Shown in pieces: positions 34,824 through 44,706 of a stretch of 64,000 nt of DNA (its first letter is position 1; the number at the start of each line of letters is the position of its first letter). A program made the position numbers and the translations under genes. Source of the stretch: Albidovulum denitrificans (lineage in GTDB: Bacteria > Pseudomonadota > Alphaproteobacteria > Rhodobacterales > Rhodobacteraceae). Location: contig NZ_PVEP01000002.1 in the NCBI RefSeq assembly GCF_002973535.1, forward strand, positions 434,001 to 498,000. Reading direction: 5' to 3'. Below the pieces are notes generated by a model that saw only the letters and a list, made by a program, of their open reading frames with translations, was not told where the DNA came from and made no database searches.

Positions 34824-35710
34824 TGGGCTATTCGGACGCTATGAAAGCGCATCTTGCGGGCGGCGCCACGACGCTGGCGCGCTGTTTCGCGGTGACGCGG
34901 AAGGACGGGCTTGTCCTTGGCTTTACCGATCACGACCGGGATCTGGGCTTCGACGGGATCACGTTTCGCGCCGATAGCGGCCTGACCGCGAAGGCGATCC
35001 AGCAGGCGACGGGCCTGTCGGTGGACAACAGCGAGGCCTTCGGCGCACTGCGGTCGGCCGCGATCACCGAGGCCGATATTCTGGCCGGGCGCTATGACGG
35101 CGCGGAGGTGCGCGCCTGGCTGGTGAACTGGGCCGATCCTGCGGTCCGGGTGCTGCAATTCCGCGGGACGTTGGGGGAAATCGTGCGGTCGGGCGGGGCC
35201 TTCACGGCCGAGTTGCGGGGGCTGAGCGAGGCGCTGAACCAGCCGGTCGGGCTGATCTATCACGCGCGCTGTTCGGCAGTGCTGGGCGACGGACGCTGCG
35301 GGTTCGACCTGTCGCAGCCGGGCTATGCCGAGGAGCGCGCCGTGGAGGCGATCGAGGAGGGCCGGGTGTTCCGCTTCGCCGCCATGCCGGGCTTCGAGGA
35401 CCGCTGGTTCGAGAAGGGGCGGCTGGTGGTGCTGGACGGTGTCGCGAAGGGGCTGGTCGGGTCGATCAAGAATGACAGGGTCAGGGGCGCGGGGCGCGAG
35501 GTGGAGCTTTGGCAGGGCCTTGGCGCCGTTCCCGCCGAGGGTGACATGGTGCGGATCGAGGCCGGGTGCGATCGGCGGGCAGAGACCTGTCGGTTGAAAT
35601 TCAACAATTTCCCGAACTTCCGCGGCTTTCCTCATGTTCCGGGAGAGGATTGGGTGATGTCCTATCCGGTCAGCTCCGCCCGCAACGATGGCGGGAGCCT
35701 TTCGGGATGA
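34823..35710 (+). CDS. GTA g13, baseplate hub protein (DUF2163)
   Basis: The 295-residue protein belongs to DUF2163, the hub of the GTA baseplate. Landmarks are LARCFAVTRKDGLVLGFTDHD near the start, the conserved CSAVLGDGRCGFDLS, and near the C-terminus AGCDRRAETCRLKF, then NNFPNFRGFPHVPGEDW. The paired cysteines could hold a metal centre; an iron-sulfur cluster has been reported for the RcGTA hub. It overlaps g14 by ATGA. Confidence 0.92.
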   Translation: MGYSDAMKAHLAGGATTLARCFAVTRKDGLVLGFTDHDRDLGFDGITFRADSGLTAKAIQQATGLSVDNSEAFGALRSAAITEADILAGRYDGAEVRAWLVNWADPAVRVLQFRGTLGEIVRSGGAFTAELRGLSEALNQPVGLIYHARCSAVLGDGRCGFDLSQPGYAEERAVEAIEEGRVFRFAAMPGFEDRWFEKGRLVVLDGVAKGLVGSIKNDRVRGAGREVELWQGLGAVPAEGDMVRIEAGCDRRAETCRLKFNNFPNFRGFPHVPGEDWVMSYPVSSARNDGGSLSG

Positions 35711-36144
35711 GCGGCACGAATGACCGCGCCGTTGCCGTTGCGCGGGGCTGGATCGGTACGCCTTATCGGCATCAGGCGGCGGTGCAGGGGGCCGGGACGG
35801 ATTGCCTTGGCCTCTTGCGGGGTGTCTGGCGCGCGGTCTACGGCACCGAGCCGGAAGCGGTGCCGCCCTATACCGAGGACTGGAGCGAGCCGGGCGGCGA
35901 GGAGCGGCTTTGGGCGGCGGCGCTGCGCCATCTGGCCCCGGTCGCGCCGGGTGCCGCGCTGGCGCCGGGGCAGGTCCTGCTGTTTCGGATGCGCGATGGC
36001 GCGGTGGCGAAGCATCTGGGGCTGGTCGGGCGGGCCGGGTCCGCGCCGACTTTCATTCACGCCTATAGCGGGCATTCGGTCGTCGAAAGCCCGCTGTCGG
36101 CGCCCTGGTTGCGGCGTGTCGTCGCCCGTTTTGACTTTCCCTGA
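35707..36144 (+). CDS. GTA g14, NlpC/P60-type cell wall peptidase
   Basis: The 145-residue protein has an NlpC/P60 fold: ARGWIGTPYRHQAAVQGAGTDCLGL with the catalytic cysteine at about residue 33, and HLGLVG with the histidine near residue 103. In RcGTA it opens the recipient's peptidoglycan during DNA delivery. It lies 12 bases before g15. Confidence 0.93.
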   Translation: MSGTNDRAVAVARGWIGTPYRHQAAVQGAGTDCLGLLRGVWRAVYGTEPEAVPPYTEDWSEPGGEERLWAAALRHLAPVAPGAALAPGQVLLFRMRDGAVAKHLGLVGRAGSAPTFIHAYSGHSVVESPLSAPWLRRVVARFDFP

Positions 36145-36156
36145 AGGAGCCTGAGC

Positions 36157-39100
36157 ATGGCGACCATAGTCCTTTCCGCTGTCGGTGCCTCGGTCGGGGC
36201 GGGGTTCGGTGGCTCGATCCTTGGCTTGTCCGGCGCGGTGATCGGCCGTGCGGTGGGCGCGACCATCGGCCGGGTCATCGACCAGCGCCTGATGGGCGGC
36301 GGCGCGCGCGCGGTAGAGACGGGCAAGGTCGACCGCTTTCGCCTGAGTGGCGCCAGTGAAGGTGCGCCCATCGGGCAGGTCTGGGGCCGGATGCGGGTCG
36401 CTGGCCAGATCATCTGGGCGTCGCGCTTTCTGGACAGCACCACGGTCAGCGGCGGTGGCGGCAAGGGCGCGCCGAAACAGCCCAAGGTTACGGAACACAG
36501 CTATTCGGTCAGCCTTGCCATCGCGCTCTGCGAGGGGGAGATCGCGCGGGTCGGACGGGTCTGGGCCGACGGGACCGAAATCTCGCTGAGCGATGTGTCG
36601 ATGCGCGTCTATACGGGCGCCGGGGATCAGCTTCCCGATCCGAAGATCGAGGCGGTCGAGGGGGCGGGGATGGCGCCTGCCTATCGCGGCCTTGCCTATG
36701 TGGTCTTCGAGGACCTGCCGCTTGGCGCCTATGGCAACCGGGTGCCGCAGTTCAGCTTCGAGGTGTTCCGCCCGGCGCAGGGGCCGGGGATCGGCGACGT
36801 GCCGGACCTGAGCCATGCCATCGCGGGCGTGACGCTGATCCCCGGCACGGGCGAATACGGGCTGGCAACGACGCCGGTGCATTATGCCGAGGGGTTGGGT
36901 CGCAACGTGTCGGCCAATGTCCATACGCCCGGAACGGCGACCGACCTGACGGTGTCTCTGAACGCTTTGGGCGAGGAATTGCCGGGCTGTGGGTCGGTCT
37001 CGGTCGTGGTGTCGTGGTTCGGGGACGATCTGCGTTGTGGCCAGTGCAGCGTCGCGCCGAAGGTGGAGAATACCGCCTTTGACGGGGTCGGGATGCCGTG
37101 GCGGTCGGGCGGGATCGGCCGCAGTCAGGCGGCCATGGTCGCGCGGGACAATGGGCGGCCTGTCTATGGCGGCACACCGGCAGATGCGGCCATTGTCGAG
37201 GCGTTGCAGGCTGTCAAACAGCGGGGCAAGGCGGCGGTTTTCTACCCCTTTATCCTGATGGAGCAACTGGCGGGCAATGGCCTGCCCGACCCGTGGAGCG
37301 GGGCGCCGGATCAGCCGGTCCTGCCCTGGCGCGGGCGGATCACGCTGTCGGTGGCGCCGGGGCAGGCGGGCAGCCCGGAGGGCAGCGCGCAGGCCGATGC
37401 CGAGGTTGCGGCCTTCTTCGGGACGGCGCAGGCAGGGGATTTTTCCACCACCGGGGGCATCGTCAGCTATTCCGGCCCGGCAGAGTGGTCCTATCGCCGC
37501 TTCATCCTGCACAACGCCCATCTTTGCGCGCTGGCGGGCGGCGTGGACGCCTTTTGCATCGGCTCGGAAATGCGGGGGCTGACACAGATTCGCGGCGCGG
37601 GGGGCGGGTTTCCCGCCGTTCAGGCGCTGCGCGCTCTGGCCGCCGATGTGCGCGCGATCCTCGGCCCTTCGGTCAAGATCGGCTACGCGGCGGACTGGTC
37701 GGAATATGCCGGGACGCAGGGCGCGGGGGGAGAGTTCCTTTATCACCTCGACCCGCTCTGGTCCGACCCCGAGATCGACTTTGTCGGCATCGACAACTAC
37801 ATGCCGCTGTCGGACTGGCGCGAGGGGGCCGACCATGCCGATGCGGGCTGGGGATCGGTCTATGACATCGACTATCTGAAGGCGAATGTGGCCGGGGGCG
37901 AGGGGTTCGACTGGTATTATGCCAGCGCGCAGGAGCGCGAGGCCCAGATCCGCACGCCGATCACCGATGGCGCCTATGGCGAGGACTGGGTCTGGCGGAT
38001 CAAGGACATACGGTCCTGGTGGGAAAACCCGCATCACGACCGGCCCGGCGGCGTGAAGGGCGCACAGACGGCTTGGGTGCCGGGATCGAAGCCGGTCTGG
38101 TTCACCGAGTTCGGCTGCGCGGCGATCGACAAGGGGACCAACCAGCCGAACCGCTTCCTTGATCCGAAATCCTCGGAATCCGGGCTGCCATACTACTCTA
38201 ACGGGCGCCGCGACGACCTGATGCAGATGCAATACCTGCGGGCCATGGTCGATTACTGGCGCGATCCGGCGAACAACCCGGTGTCAGAGGTCTATGGCGC
38301 GCCGATGGTCGATATGGGCCGCGCCCATGTCTGGGCCTGGGACGCGCGGCCGTTCCCGCAGTTTCCGGGCGACCGGGCGTTGTGGAGCGACGGCGACAAC
38401 TATGCGCGGGGCCATTGGTTGAACGGGCGGGCGACGGCGCAGCCCCTGGCCAATGTCGTGGCGGAGATCTGCGAACGCTCTGGCGCGGAAGGTGTCGATG
38501 TTTCAAACCTTTACGGCCTCTTGCGCGGCTATGTGGTGGCCGATAACGGCAGCGGGCGCGGTGCGCTTCAGCCCTTGATGGTCAGCTATGGTTTCGACGC
38601 GGTGGAGCGCGACGGCGCCCTGCGCTTCGTCATGCGGACGGGGCTTTCGGACGCGGCCCTGTCGGCCGGAGACCTTGCCGTCGGCGAGGACACGAATGGC
38701 TGGGTCGAGACGCTGCGCGCGACGGATGCCGAGACGGTCGGCCGGGTGCGGCTGAACTATGTCGAGGCCGAGGGCGATTACGAAAGCCGCGCTGTCGAGG
38801 CGCTGCATCCGGCGGGCGATCTGCAATCGGTGTCGCAATCGGAATTCGCCATCGCCTTCACCCAGGCCGAGGCGCAGCGGACGGTGGAACGCTGGCTGAC
38901 AGAGATGCGCGTCGCGCGGGACGGGGCGCGCTTTGCGCTGCCGCCGTCGCTGGGCCATGTCGGCGTCGGCGATGTGGTGGAGATGGAGGGCGGCCAGCGC
39001 TACCGGATCGACCGGGCCGAACAGGCGGGCGCGATCCAGCTTGAGGCGGTCAGGGTGGAACCGGGGGTCTATGTCGCCTCGGACGAAGCCGAGGGCGCGG

Positions 39101-40062
39101 TGGCGCCGCGCAACTTCGTGGCGCCGGTGCCGGTTCTGCCGATCTTCCTCGACCTGCCCCTGATGACGGGTGAGGAGGTTCCCCACGCGCCGCATCTGGC
39201 GGTGGCCGCGACCCCCTGGCCGGGATCGGTGGCGATCTATGGATCAGACCAGGATGCGGGCTATGTGCTGAACCGGCTGATCGCGGCGCAGGCGGTGATC
39301 GGGCGGACCGAAGGGCTTATGGCGCCGGCGCGTGGCTCGGTCTGGGACCGTTCGGCGCCTGTCCGGGTCGTGATGTCGGGCGGGGCGCTCAGCTCGGTCG
39401 CGGCGTCGCAACTGCTGAACGGGGCCAATCTCATGGCGGTGGGCGACGGCACGGCCGGCAACTGGGAGCTGTTCCAGTTCGCCGATGCCACGCTGGTTGC
39501 GCCCGATACCTACGATCTGTCGCTTTTGCTGCGCGGGCAGGCGGGAACCGAGGCTGCGGGCGCGGCAGGCTGGCCGGTGGGCAGTACGCTGGTCCTGATG
39601 AACGGCGCGCCGGGGCAGATCACCTTGCCTGTGAACGAACGCGATCTGGCGCGGCATTACCGGATCGGCTCTGCCCGGCTGGGCTATGACGATCCGTCCT
39701 ATGTCCACCGGGTCGAGGCCTTCGCGGGCAACGGCCTGCGGCCCTATGCGCCGGTCCACCTGCGGGCGCTGGCGGGCGCGGGGGGCGATCTGGATGTCAC
39801 CTGGACGCGCCGGACGCGGATCGGGGGCGATAGCTGGACCGGCCTCGATGTGCCGCTGAGCGAGGCTTACGAGGCCTATATGGTCCGTGTCCATGACGGC
39901 GGCCAGATGCGACGCGAGGCGGTGGTGAGCCAGCCGGGCTGGACCTACGGCGCGGCGCAGCAGGCCGCCGACGGGGTGGGTCAGAACTTTGAACTTCAGG
40001 TCGCCCAGCTGTCCGACACGTTCGGGCCGGGGGTGTTTGCGAGGATGGTCGTCAATGTCTAA
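36157..40062 (+). CDS. GTA g15, megatron (host-interaction baseplate protein)
   Basis: The 1301-residue protein is the largest in the window. Its N-terminus is hydrophobic and Gly-rich (SAVGASVGAGFGGSILGLSG), a possible membrane-inserting segment. A TIM-barrel-like GTA domain follows (about residues 420-770, with FCIGSEMRGLTQIRG, DYWRDPANNPVS and VWAWDARPFPQFP). Phage tail-type domains fill the C-terminal half, where carbohydrate binding is expected. The stop overlaps the next gene's start by eight bases. Confidence 0.94.
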   Translation: MATIVLSAVGASVGAGFGGSILGLSGAVIGRAVGATIGRVIDQRLMGGGARAVETGKVDRFRLSGASEGAPIGQVWGRMRVAGQIIWASRFLDSTTVSGGGGKGAPKQPKVTEHSYSVSLAIALCEGEIARVGRVWADGTEISLSDVSMRVYTGAGDQLPDPKIEAVEGAGMAPAYRGLAYVVFEDLPLGAYGNRVPQFSFEVFRPAQGPGIGDVPDLSHAIAGVTLIPGTGEYGLATTPVHYAEGLGRNVSANVHTPGTATDLTVSLNALGEELPGCGSVSVVVSWFGDDLRCGQCSVAPKVENTAFDGVGMPWRSGGIGRSQAAMVARDNGRPVYGGTPADAAIVEALQAVKQRGKAAVFYPFILMEQLAGNGLPDPWSGAPDQPVLPWRGRITLSVAPGQAGSPEGSAQADAEVAAFFGTAQAGDFSTTGGIVSYSGPAEWSYRRFILHNAHLCALAGGVDAFCIGSEMRGLTQIRGAGGGFPAVQALRALAADVRAILGPSVKIGYAADWSEYAGTQGAGGEFLYHLDPLWSDPEIDFVGIDNYMPLSDWREGADHADAGWGSVYDIDYLKANVAGGEGFDWYYASAQEREAQIRTPITDGAYGEDWVWRIKDIRSWWENPHHDRPGGVKGAQTAWVPGSKPVWFTEFGCAAIDKGTNQPNRFLDPKSSESGLPYYSNGRRDDLMQMQYLRAMVDYWRDPANNPVSEVYGAPMVDMGRAHVWAWDARPFPQFPGDRALWSDGDNYARGHWLNGRATAQPLANVVAEICERSGAEGVDVSNLYGLLRGYVVADNGSGRGALQPLMVSYGFDAVERDGALRFVMRTGLSDAALSAGDLAVGEDTNGWVETLRATDAETVGRVRLNYVEAEGDYESRAVEALHPAGDLQSVSQSEFAIAFTQAEAQRTVERWLTEMRVARDGARFALPPSLGHVGVGDVVEMEGGQRYRIDRAEQAGAIQLEAVRVEPGVYVASDEAEGAVAPRNFVAPVPVLPIFLDLPLMTGEEVPHAPHLAVAATPWPGSVAIYGSDQDAGYVLNRLIAAQAVIGRTEGLMAPARGSVWDRSAPVRVVMSGGALSSVAASQLLNGANLMAVGDGTAGNWELFQFADATLVAPDTYDLSLLLRGQAGTEAAGAAGWPVGSTLVLMNGAPGQITLPVNERDLARHYRIGSARLGYDDPSYVHRVEAFAGNGLRPYAPVHLRALAGAGGDLDVTWTRRTRIGGDSWTGLDVPLSEAYEAYMVRVHDGGQMRREAVVSQPGWTYGAAQQAADGVGQNFELQVAQLSDTFGPGVFARMVVNV

Positions 40063-40765
40063 TACCACTCAACTCGGTCTGCCGCTGGTTCAGGCGGCGC
40101 AGGCGCAGAAGCATGTCACCGTGAACGAGGCGCTGATGCGGCTTGACGGTCTGGTGCAGCTGGTTCTGGTGTCCAAGACGCTGACGGTGCCGCCGGTCGC
40201 GGTGGTGGATGGCAGTTGCTACGCGGTTCCGGTGGGCGCGGTGAATGCCTGGAGCGGGCAGGAGGGCGCGATCGCCATCGGCGCGAATGGCGGCTGGGAT
40301 TTCGTCGCCCCGAAGCGCGGCTGGCGCGCGTTCATCGCCGATGAGGGGGAGGCGGCGGTCTTTGACGGTGCGGACTGGCGCGACGGGTTCGTGACGCTGT
40401 CGCCCCATAACGCGGGCATGGCGATGCGGGTGGTCGAGGCCGATCACGTCATCGCGTCGGGGGCGACCTCGGCCACCGGATTCATCATCCCGTCAAACGC
40501 GGTGGTCGTGGGGGTGACCGGGCGTGTTCTGACAGACATCACCGGGACGCTTGGCACTTGGTCGCTGGGCAATCCCGGCGCGCCGACGCGGTTCGGGAGT
40601 GGGATCGGGACCGGCGCCGGGTCCTGGGTGCGGGGCCTACTGTCGCAGCCGACGGCCTATTACGCGCCCGAGGTCCTGCACCTTGAGGCGAGCGGCGGCG
40701 ATTTCGCGGGCGGCACGGTACGCTTCGCGGTCCACTACCTTCAGATCGGGTTGCCGGATCTTTGA
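40055..40765 (+). CDS. DUF2793 domain protein, GTA-associated
   Basis: The 236-residue protein overlaps the end of g15. The N-terminal half has the DUF2793 pattern (LPLVQAAQAQKHVTVNEALMRLD, EGAIAIGANGGWDFVAPKRGW, DEGEAAVFDGADW). The C-terminal half is beta-rich and phage tail-like (TRFGSGIGTGAGSWVRGL). DUF2793 proteins follow g15 in other GTA clusters, so it may be a tail or fibre component; direct evidence is lacking here. Confidence 0.85.
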   Translation: MSNTTQLGLPLVQAAQAQKHVTVNEALMRLDGLVQLVLVSKTLTVPPVAVVDGSCYAVPVGAVNAWSGQEGAIAIGANGGWDFVAPKRGWRAFIADEGEAAVFDGADWRDGFVTLSPHNAGMAMRVVEADHVIASGATSATGFIIPSNAVVVGVTGRVLTDITGTLGTWSLGNPGAPTRFGSGIGTGAGSWVRGLLSQPTAYYAPEVLHLEASGGDFAGGTVRFAVHYLQIGLPDL

Positions 40766-40771
40766 CCGCCG

Positions 40772-41065
40772 ATGCGCGAGGTCGTTCATGGCGACGTGGT
40801 GGCCACCGCCTGCGCCCTGATGGCGGTGCCGCCGGAGGGGTGGGAGGCCCGGATCGCGGGCTACCTGATCCGGGCCGATGCCGCGGACCGCTATCGCAGG
40901 CGGATCGGCCGGGCGCATCCCCACTGGGGCAATGGCAGCCTGATGGGCGCGGTCCTGTCCGGGGGCGATGTCTGGCCCGAACCGCGCCTGTCGGACCCGG
41001 TCTATGCCGAGGCGATGGTGGCTGTGCTGATGGCGCTGATCCGCCGAAAACAGGCGGTGCAATGA
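40772..41065 (+). CDS. Hypothetical protein between GTA cluster and cysE
   Basis: The 97-residue soluble protein starts seven bases after the DUF2793 stop. It has an Ala-rich N-terminal helix (VVATACALMAVPPEGWEARI), RYRRRIGRAHPHWGNGSLMG in the middle, and a C-terminal helix. I recognise no named family. The tight spacing suggests it is transcribed with the GTA genes. Confidence 0.7.
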   Translation: MREVVHGDVVATACALMAVPPEGWEARIAGYLIRADAADRYRRRIGRAHPHWGNGSLMGAVLSGGDVWPEPRLSDPVYAEAMVAVLMALIRRKQAVQ

Positions 41066-41145
41066 CAAATCATTATGGAACGGGGCCTTCCCGTTTCCTG
41101 CCGGTTGTCTATCTGATATGCTCTGCACGAATGCGGAGAATTGCC

Positions 41146-41955
41146 ATGTCTGAAAAACGCGCCGCCATTGCCCGAGTCGATCCCGTCTGGTCGCATATCT
41201 GCGACGAGGCCCGTGCCGCCGTCAGGGATGAGCCGCTGATGGGCGGGCTGATCCATTCCGGCATCCTGCACCACCCGACGCTGGAACGCGCGCTATCCTA
41301 TCGCTTTTCGCTGAAGCTCGCCTCGGGCGAGATGAGCGAGCAGATCCTGCGCGAGATCGCGGATGAGGCCTATGCAGCCGACCCCGATCTTGGCCAGTCG
41401 GCGCGGGCCGATATCGTTGCCGTCTATGACCGTGACCCGGCCTGCCACCGCTTTATGCAGCCGCTTTTGTACTTCAAGGGCTATCAGGCGGTTCAGGCCT
41501 ACCGGATCGGCCATTGGCTGTGGGGGCAGGGGCGGCGTGACCTTGCCTATTTCGTGCAGATGCGGGTGAGCGAGGCCTTTGGCGTCGATATTCATCCCGG
41601 CGCGGTGATCGGCAAGGGGATCATGATCGACCATGCCCATTCCATCGTCATCGGGGAAACGGCGGTCGTGGGCGACAATGTCTCCATGCTGCATTCGGTG
41701 ACGCTGGGCGGGACCGGGAAAGAGGACGGCGACCGGCATCCGAAGATCGGCGATGGTGTGCTGATCGGGGCCGGGGCCAAGGTGCTGGGCAATATCCATG
41801 TCGGCGACCGCTCCCGTATCGCGGCCGGGTCGGTCGTGCTGCATGACGTGCCGTGCTGCAAGACGGTCGCGGGCGTGCCGGCAAAGGTGATTGGCGACGC
41901 GGGCTGCGACCAGCCGGCGCTGCTCATGGATCAGTTGATCGACCGCGAAAGCTGA
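41146..41955 (+). CDS. cysE: Serine O-acetyltransferase
   Basis: The 269-residue enzyme makes O-acetylserine for cysteine synthesis. The N-terminal helical domain is followed by left-handed beta-helix hexapeptides with the catalytic DHAHSIVIGETAVVGDNV stretch and the HSVTLGGTGK loop, then IGAGAKVLGNI and GVPAKVIG. GGAG lies 8 bases before the ATG at 41146. cysE borders GTA clusters in other Rhodobacteraceae, as I recall. A very strong hairpin follows. Confidence 0.96.
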   Translation: MSEKRAAIARVDPVWSHICDEARAAVRDEPLMGGLIHSGILHHPTLERALSYRFSLKLASGEMSEQILREIADEAYAADPDLGQSARADIVAVYDRDPACHRFMQPLLYFKGYQAVQAYRIGHWLWGQGRRDLAYFVQMRVSEAFGVDIHPGAVIGKGIMIDHAHSIVIGETAVVGDNVSMLHSVTLGGTGKEDGDRHPKIGDGVLIGAGAKVLGNIHVGDRSRIAAGSVVLHDVPCCKTVAGVPAKVIGDAGCDQPALLMDQLIDRES

Positions 41956-41972
41956 CTTTCGACGGGCTTGAA

Positions 41973-42014
41973 CGAAAGGGGCCGGGCATCGCTGCCCGGC
42001 CCCTTTCGTGTTTT
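41973..42014. terminator. Strong bidirectional terminator between cysE and pdhC
   Basis: A perfect 16-bp stem (CGAAAGGGGCCGGGCA and its complement) with a TCGC loop is followed by TGTTTT on the plus strand. It lies between two convergent genes. Confidence 0.9.
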
Positions 42015-42026
42015 CGGCGAGGCCCC

Positions 42027-43325
42027 TCAGGCCAGCATCGCCATCGGGTTTTCCAGATAGTCGACAATGGCCTTCAACACCTCGGCGCCAAGCGCGCCGT
42101 CGATGACGCGGTGATCGACCGAAAGCGTCATCGACATCACCGTCGCGACCCCGATTTCGCCATCCGCCTTCACCACCGGCTTTTTCACCCCCGCGCCGAC
42201 AGCCAGGATCGCGCCATGCGGCGGGTTGATGACGGCGTCGAAATTGTCGATGCCGAACATGCCGAGGTTGGAAATCGCGAAGCTGCCGCCCTGATATTCA
42301 TGCGGTGCAAGCTTGCGGTTCCGGGCACGGGCGGCGAGGTCCTTCATCTCGGCCGACAGCGCCGAAAGCGTCTTTTTCTCCGCATCCTTCAGGACCGGCG
42401 TGAACAGCCCGCCCTCGATCGCGACGGCAACCGCGACGTCGGAGGGTTTGAGTTTCAGGACCCGGTCCCCGGCCCAGACGGCGTTTGCGTGCGGCACGTC
42501 CTGAAGCGCCAGCGCGCAGGCCTTGATGATGAAGTCGTTGACGGAGAGCTTCACACCGCGCGCCTCAAGCTGGGCGTTCAATTGGCTGCGGAACCTCATC
42601 AGGTTGTCAAGCTGCACGTCGCGGCGCAGGTAGAAATGCGGGATCGTCTGCTTGGCCTCGGTCAGCCGCGCGGCGATGGTCTTGCGCATCCCGTCGAGGG
42701 CGACCTCTTCATAGTCGCGCCCCTCATACATCTTGGCGACGGTGCTGGCCGACGGGCCGGCGGGCATCGCGGCTGCTGCCGGGGCAGGCGGCGCCGCCGG
42801 GGCCGCAGCGGGTTTGGCCGCGCCGCCCTTGGCCGCCGCCTCCACATCCGCCTTGACGATCCGGCCATGCGGGCCGGTGCCGGTCAGCGTGGCGATGTCG
42901 ATCCCCTGTTCCTTTGCCAGCCGCCGGGCGAGCGGCGAGGCGATCACGCGCTTGCCGCCGGATTTCGGCGCCGCCGGGGCCGGGGCAGATGTCGCAGCGG
43001 CCGGGGCCGCATCCGCCTTGGCGGGCGCCGCCGCTTCGGCCTTGGCCGCAGGTTTCGCCGCCGGGGCGGCATCGGCGCTTTCGCCCTCTTCGACCAGGAC
43101 CGCGATGGGCGTATTGACCTTCACGCCCGCCGTGCCTTCGGCGATCAGGATCTTGCCGACGATGCCTTCATCGACCGCCTCGAATTCCATCGTCGCCTTG
43201 TCGGTCTCGATCTCGGCCAGGATATCGCCGGACTTGACCTCATCGCCTTCCTTGACCAGCCATTTGGCTAGCGTGCCTTCCTCCATCGTGGGGGAGAGGG
43301 CGGGCATCAAAACTTCGGTTGCCAT
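42027..43325 (-). CDS. pdhC: Pyruvate dehydrogenase E2, dihydrolipoamide acetyltransferase
   Basis: The 432-residue protein has an N-terminal lipoyl domain with lipoyl lysine 43 ([12 protein letters not shown]), an Ala/Pro linker, a peripheral-subunit-binding domain ([17 protein letters not shown]) and the catalytic domain ending in the [19 protein letters not shown] motif. It transfers acetyl groups to CoA in the pyruvate dehydrogenase complex. It is third in pdhA-pdhB-pdhC, 12 bases after pdhB. Its lipoyl domain is nearly identical to that of pdhB. Confidence 0.97.
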   Translation of the reverse strand: MATEVLMPALSPTMEEGTLAKWLVKEGDEVKSGDILAEIETDKATMEFEAVDEGIVGKILIAEGTAGVKVNTPIAVLVEEGESADAAPAAKPAAKAEAAAPAKADAAPAAATSAPAPAAPKSGGKRVIASPLARRLAKEQGIDIATLTGTGPHGRIVKADVEAAAKGGAAKPAAAPAAPPAPAAAAMPAGPSASTVAKMYEGRDYEEVALDGMRKTIAARLTEAKQTIPHFYLRRDVQLDNLMRFRSQLNAQLEARGVKLSVNDFIIKACALALQDVPHANAVWAGDRVLKLKPSDVAVAVAIEGGLFTPVLKDAEKKTLSALSAEMKDLAARARNRKLAPHEYQGGSFAISNLGMFGIDNFDAVINPPHGAILAVGAGVKKPVVKADGEIGVATVMSMTLSVDHRVIDGALGAEVLKAIVDYLENPMAMLA

Positions 43326-43337
43326 GATCTCTCTCCC

Positions 43338-44693
43338 TTACCTGTAGGTAACTTTCTTGACCGCCGCGACGACCTCGTCCGACGTGATGAGCGCGTGCTT
43401 TTCAAGGTTCGCGGCATAGGGCATCGGCACGTCCTTGCCGGTGCAGTTGATGACCGGCGCGTCGAGATAGTCGAAGGCCTGTTCCATCAAGACCGCCGAG
43501 ATGTGGTTGCCGATCGAACAGACCGGGAAGCCCTCCTCGACCGTCACGCAGCGGTTGGTCTTCATGACCGAGTTGATGACCGTCGCGGTGTCCATCGGGC
43601 GCAGCGTGCGCAGGTCGATGACCTCGGCGCTGATCCCGTCTGCGGCGAGCTTCTCGGCGGCCTCAAGCGTATGGCTCATCCCGATGCCGAAGCTGACCAG
43701 CGTCACGTCGCTCCCCTCACGCCAGATCTTCGCCTTGCCGAAGGGGATGGTGAAATCCTCCATGTCCGGCACGTCGAAGGAACGGCCATAAAGGATCTCG
43801 TTCTCCAGGAAGATCACCGGGTTCGCATCGCGGATCGCGGTCTTCAAAAGGCCCTTGGCATCGGCCGCCGAATAGGGCTGCACGACCTTCAGGCCGGGGA
43901 TCTGTGCATACCAGGCGGCGTAGTCCTGGCTGTGCTGGGCGGCCACCCGCGCCGCCGCGCCGTTCGGGCCACGGAAGACGATGGGACAGCCCATCTGCCC
44001 GCCCGACATGTAAAGCGTCTTGGCGGCGGAGTTGATGATCTGGTCGATCGCCTGCATCGCGAAGTTGAAGGTCATGAACTCCACGATCGGACGCAGACCG
44101 CCAAAGGCAGAGCCGACGGCGATGCCCGCAAAGCCATGCTCGGTGATCGGCGTGTCGATCACCCGCTTCGGGCCGTACTTGTCCAGCAGCCCCTGGCTGA
44201 TCTTGTAGGCGCCCTGATATTCGCCCACCTCCTCACCCAAGAGGTAGACATCCTCGTCGCGCCCCATCTCTTCTTCCATCGCCTCTCGCAGCGCCTCGCG
44301 CACGGTCATGGTCTTCATCGCCGTGCCTTCGGGCCAGTCTGGCGATGCGTCCACCTTCGGCGCCGCCGGGGCCTCGGCAGGGGCGGATTTGGCCTCGGCA
44401 GGGGCCGCTGCCGCTTCGGCCTTGGGGGCGGGGGCCGCATCGGCGCTTTCGCCCTCCTCGACCAGAACCGCGATGGGCGTGTTGACCTTCACCCCATCGG
44501 TCCCCTCGGCCACGAGGATCTTGCCGACGATCCCCTCATCGACCGCCTCGAACTCCATCGTCGCCTTGTCGGTCTCGATCTCGGCCAGGATATCGCCGGA
44601 GGAGACGGTGTCGCCCTCCTTCACCAGCCATTTCGCCAGCTTGCCCTCTTCCATCGTGGGCGAAAGCGCGGGCATCAGTACTTCGGTTGCCAT
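43338..44693 (-). CDS. pdhB: Pyruvate dehydrogenase E1 beta with N-terminal lipoyl domain
   Basis: The 451-residue protein fuses a lipoyl domain (residues 1-80, lysine 43) and an Ala-rich linker to the E1-beta transketolase domain (from about residue 125: [21 protein letters not shown], then [20 protein letters not shown]). With E1-alpha it decarboxylates pyruvate using thiamine diphosphate. A lipoylated E1-beta is a known alphaproteobacterial arrangement. GGGAGAG precedes the ATG. Confidence 0.97.
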   Translation of the reverse strand: MATEVLMPALSPTMEEGKLAKWLVKEGDTVSSGDILAEIETDKATMEFEAVDEGIVGKILVAEGTDGVKVNTPIAVLVEEGESADAAPAPKAEAAAAPAEAKSAPAEAPAAPKVDASPDWPEGTAMKTMTVREALREAMEEEMGRDEDVYLLGEEVGEYQGAYKISQGLLDKYGPKRVIDTPITEHGFAGIAVGSAFGGLRPIVEFMTFNFAMQAIDQIINSAAKTLYMSGGQMGCPIVFRGPNGAAARVAAQHSQDYAAWYAQIPGLKVVQPYSAADAKGLLKTAIRDANPVIFLENEILYGRSFDVPDMEDFTIPFGKAKIWREGSDVTLVSFGIGMSHTLEAAEKLAADGISAEVIDLRTLRPMDTATVINSVMKTNRCVTVEEGFPVCSIGNHISAVLMEQAFDYLDAPVINCTGKDVPMPYAANLEKHALITSDEVVAAVKKVTYR

Positions 44694-44706
44694 GGTCTCT
44701 CCCCCC

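Noticed and set aside
35662-38232. An 856-codon open frame on the reverse strand under GTA g14-g15
   Set aside because: It lies opposite well-supported GTA genes, has the Arg/His/Pro-rich composition of antisense frames in GC-rich DNA, and matches no family.
25286-41065. Annotation of the phage-like cluster as an inducible prophage
   Set aside because: No integrase, repressor, replication or lysis gene is present, the tape measure is short, and gene order matches RcGTA.
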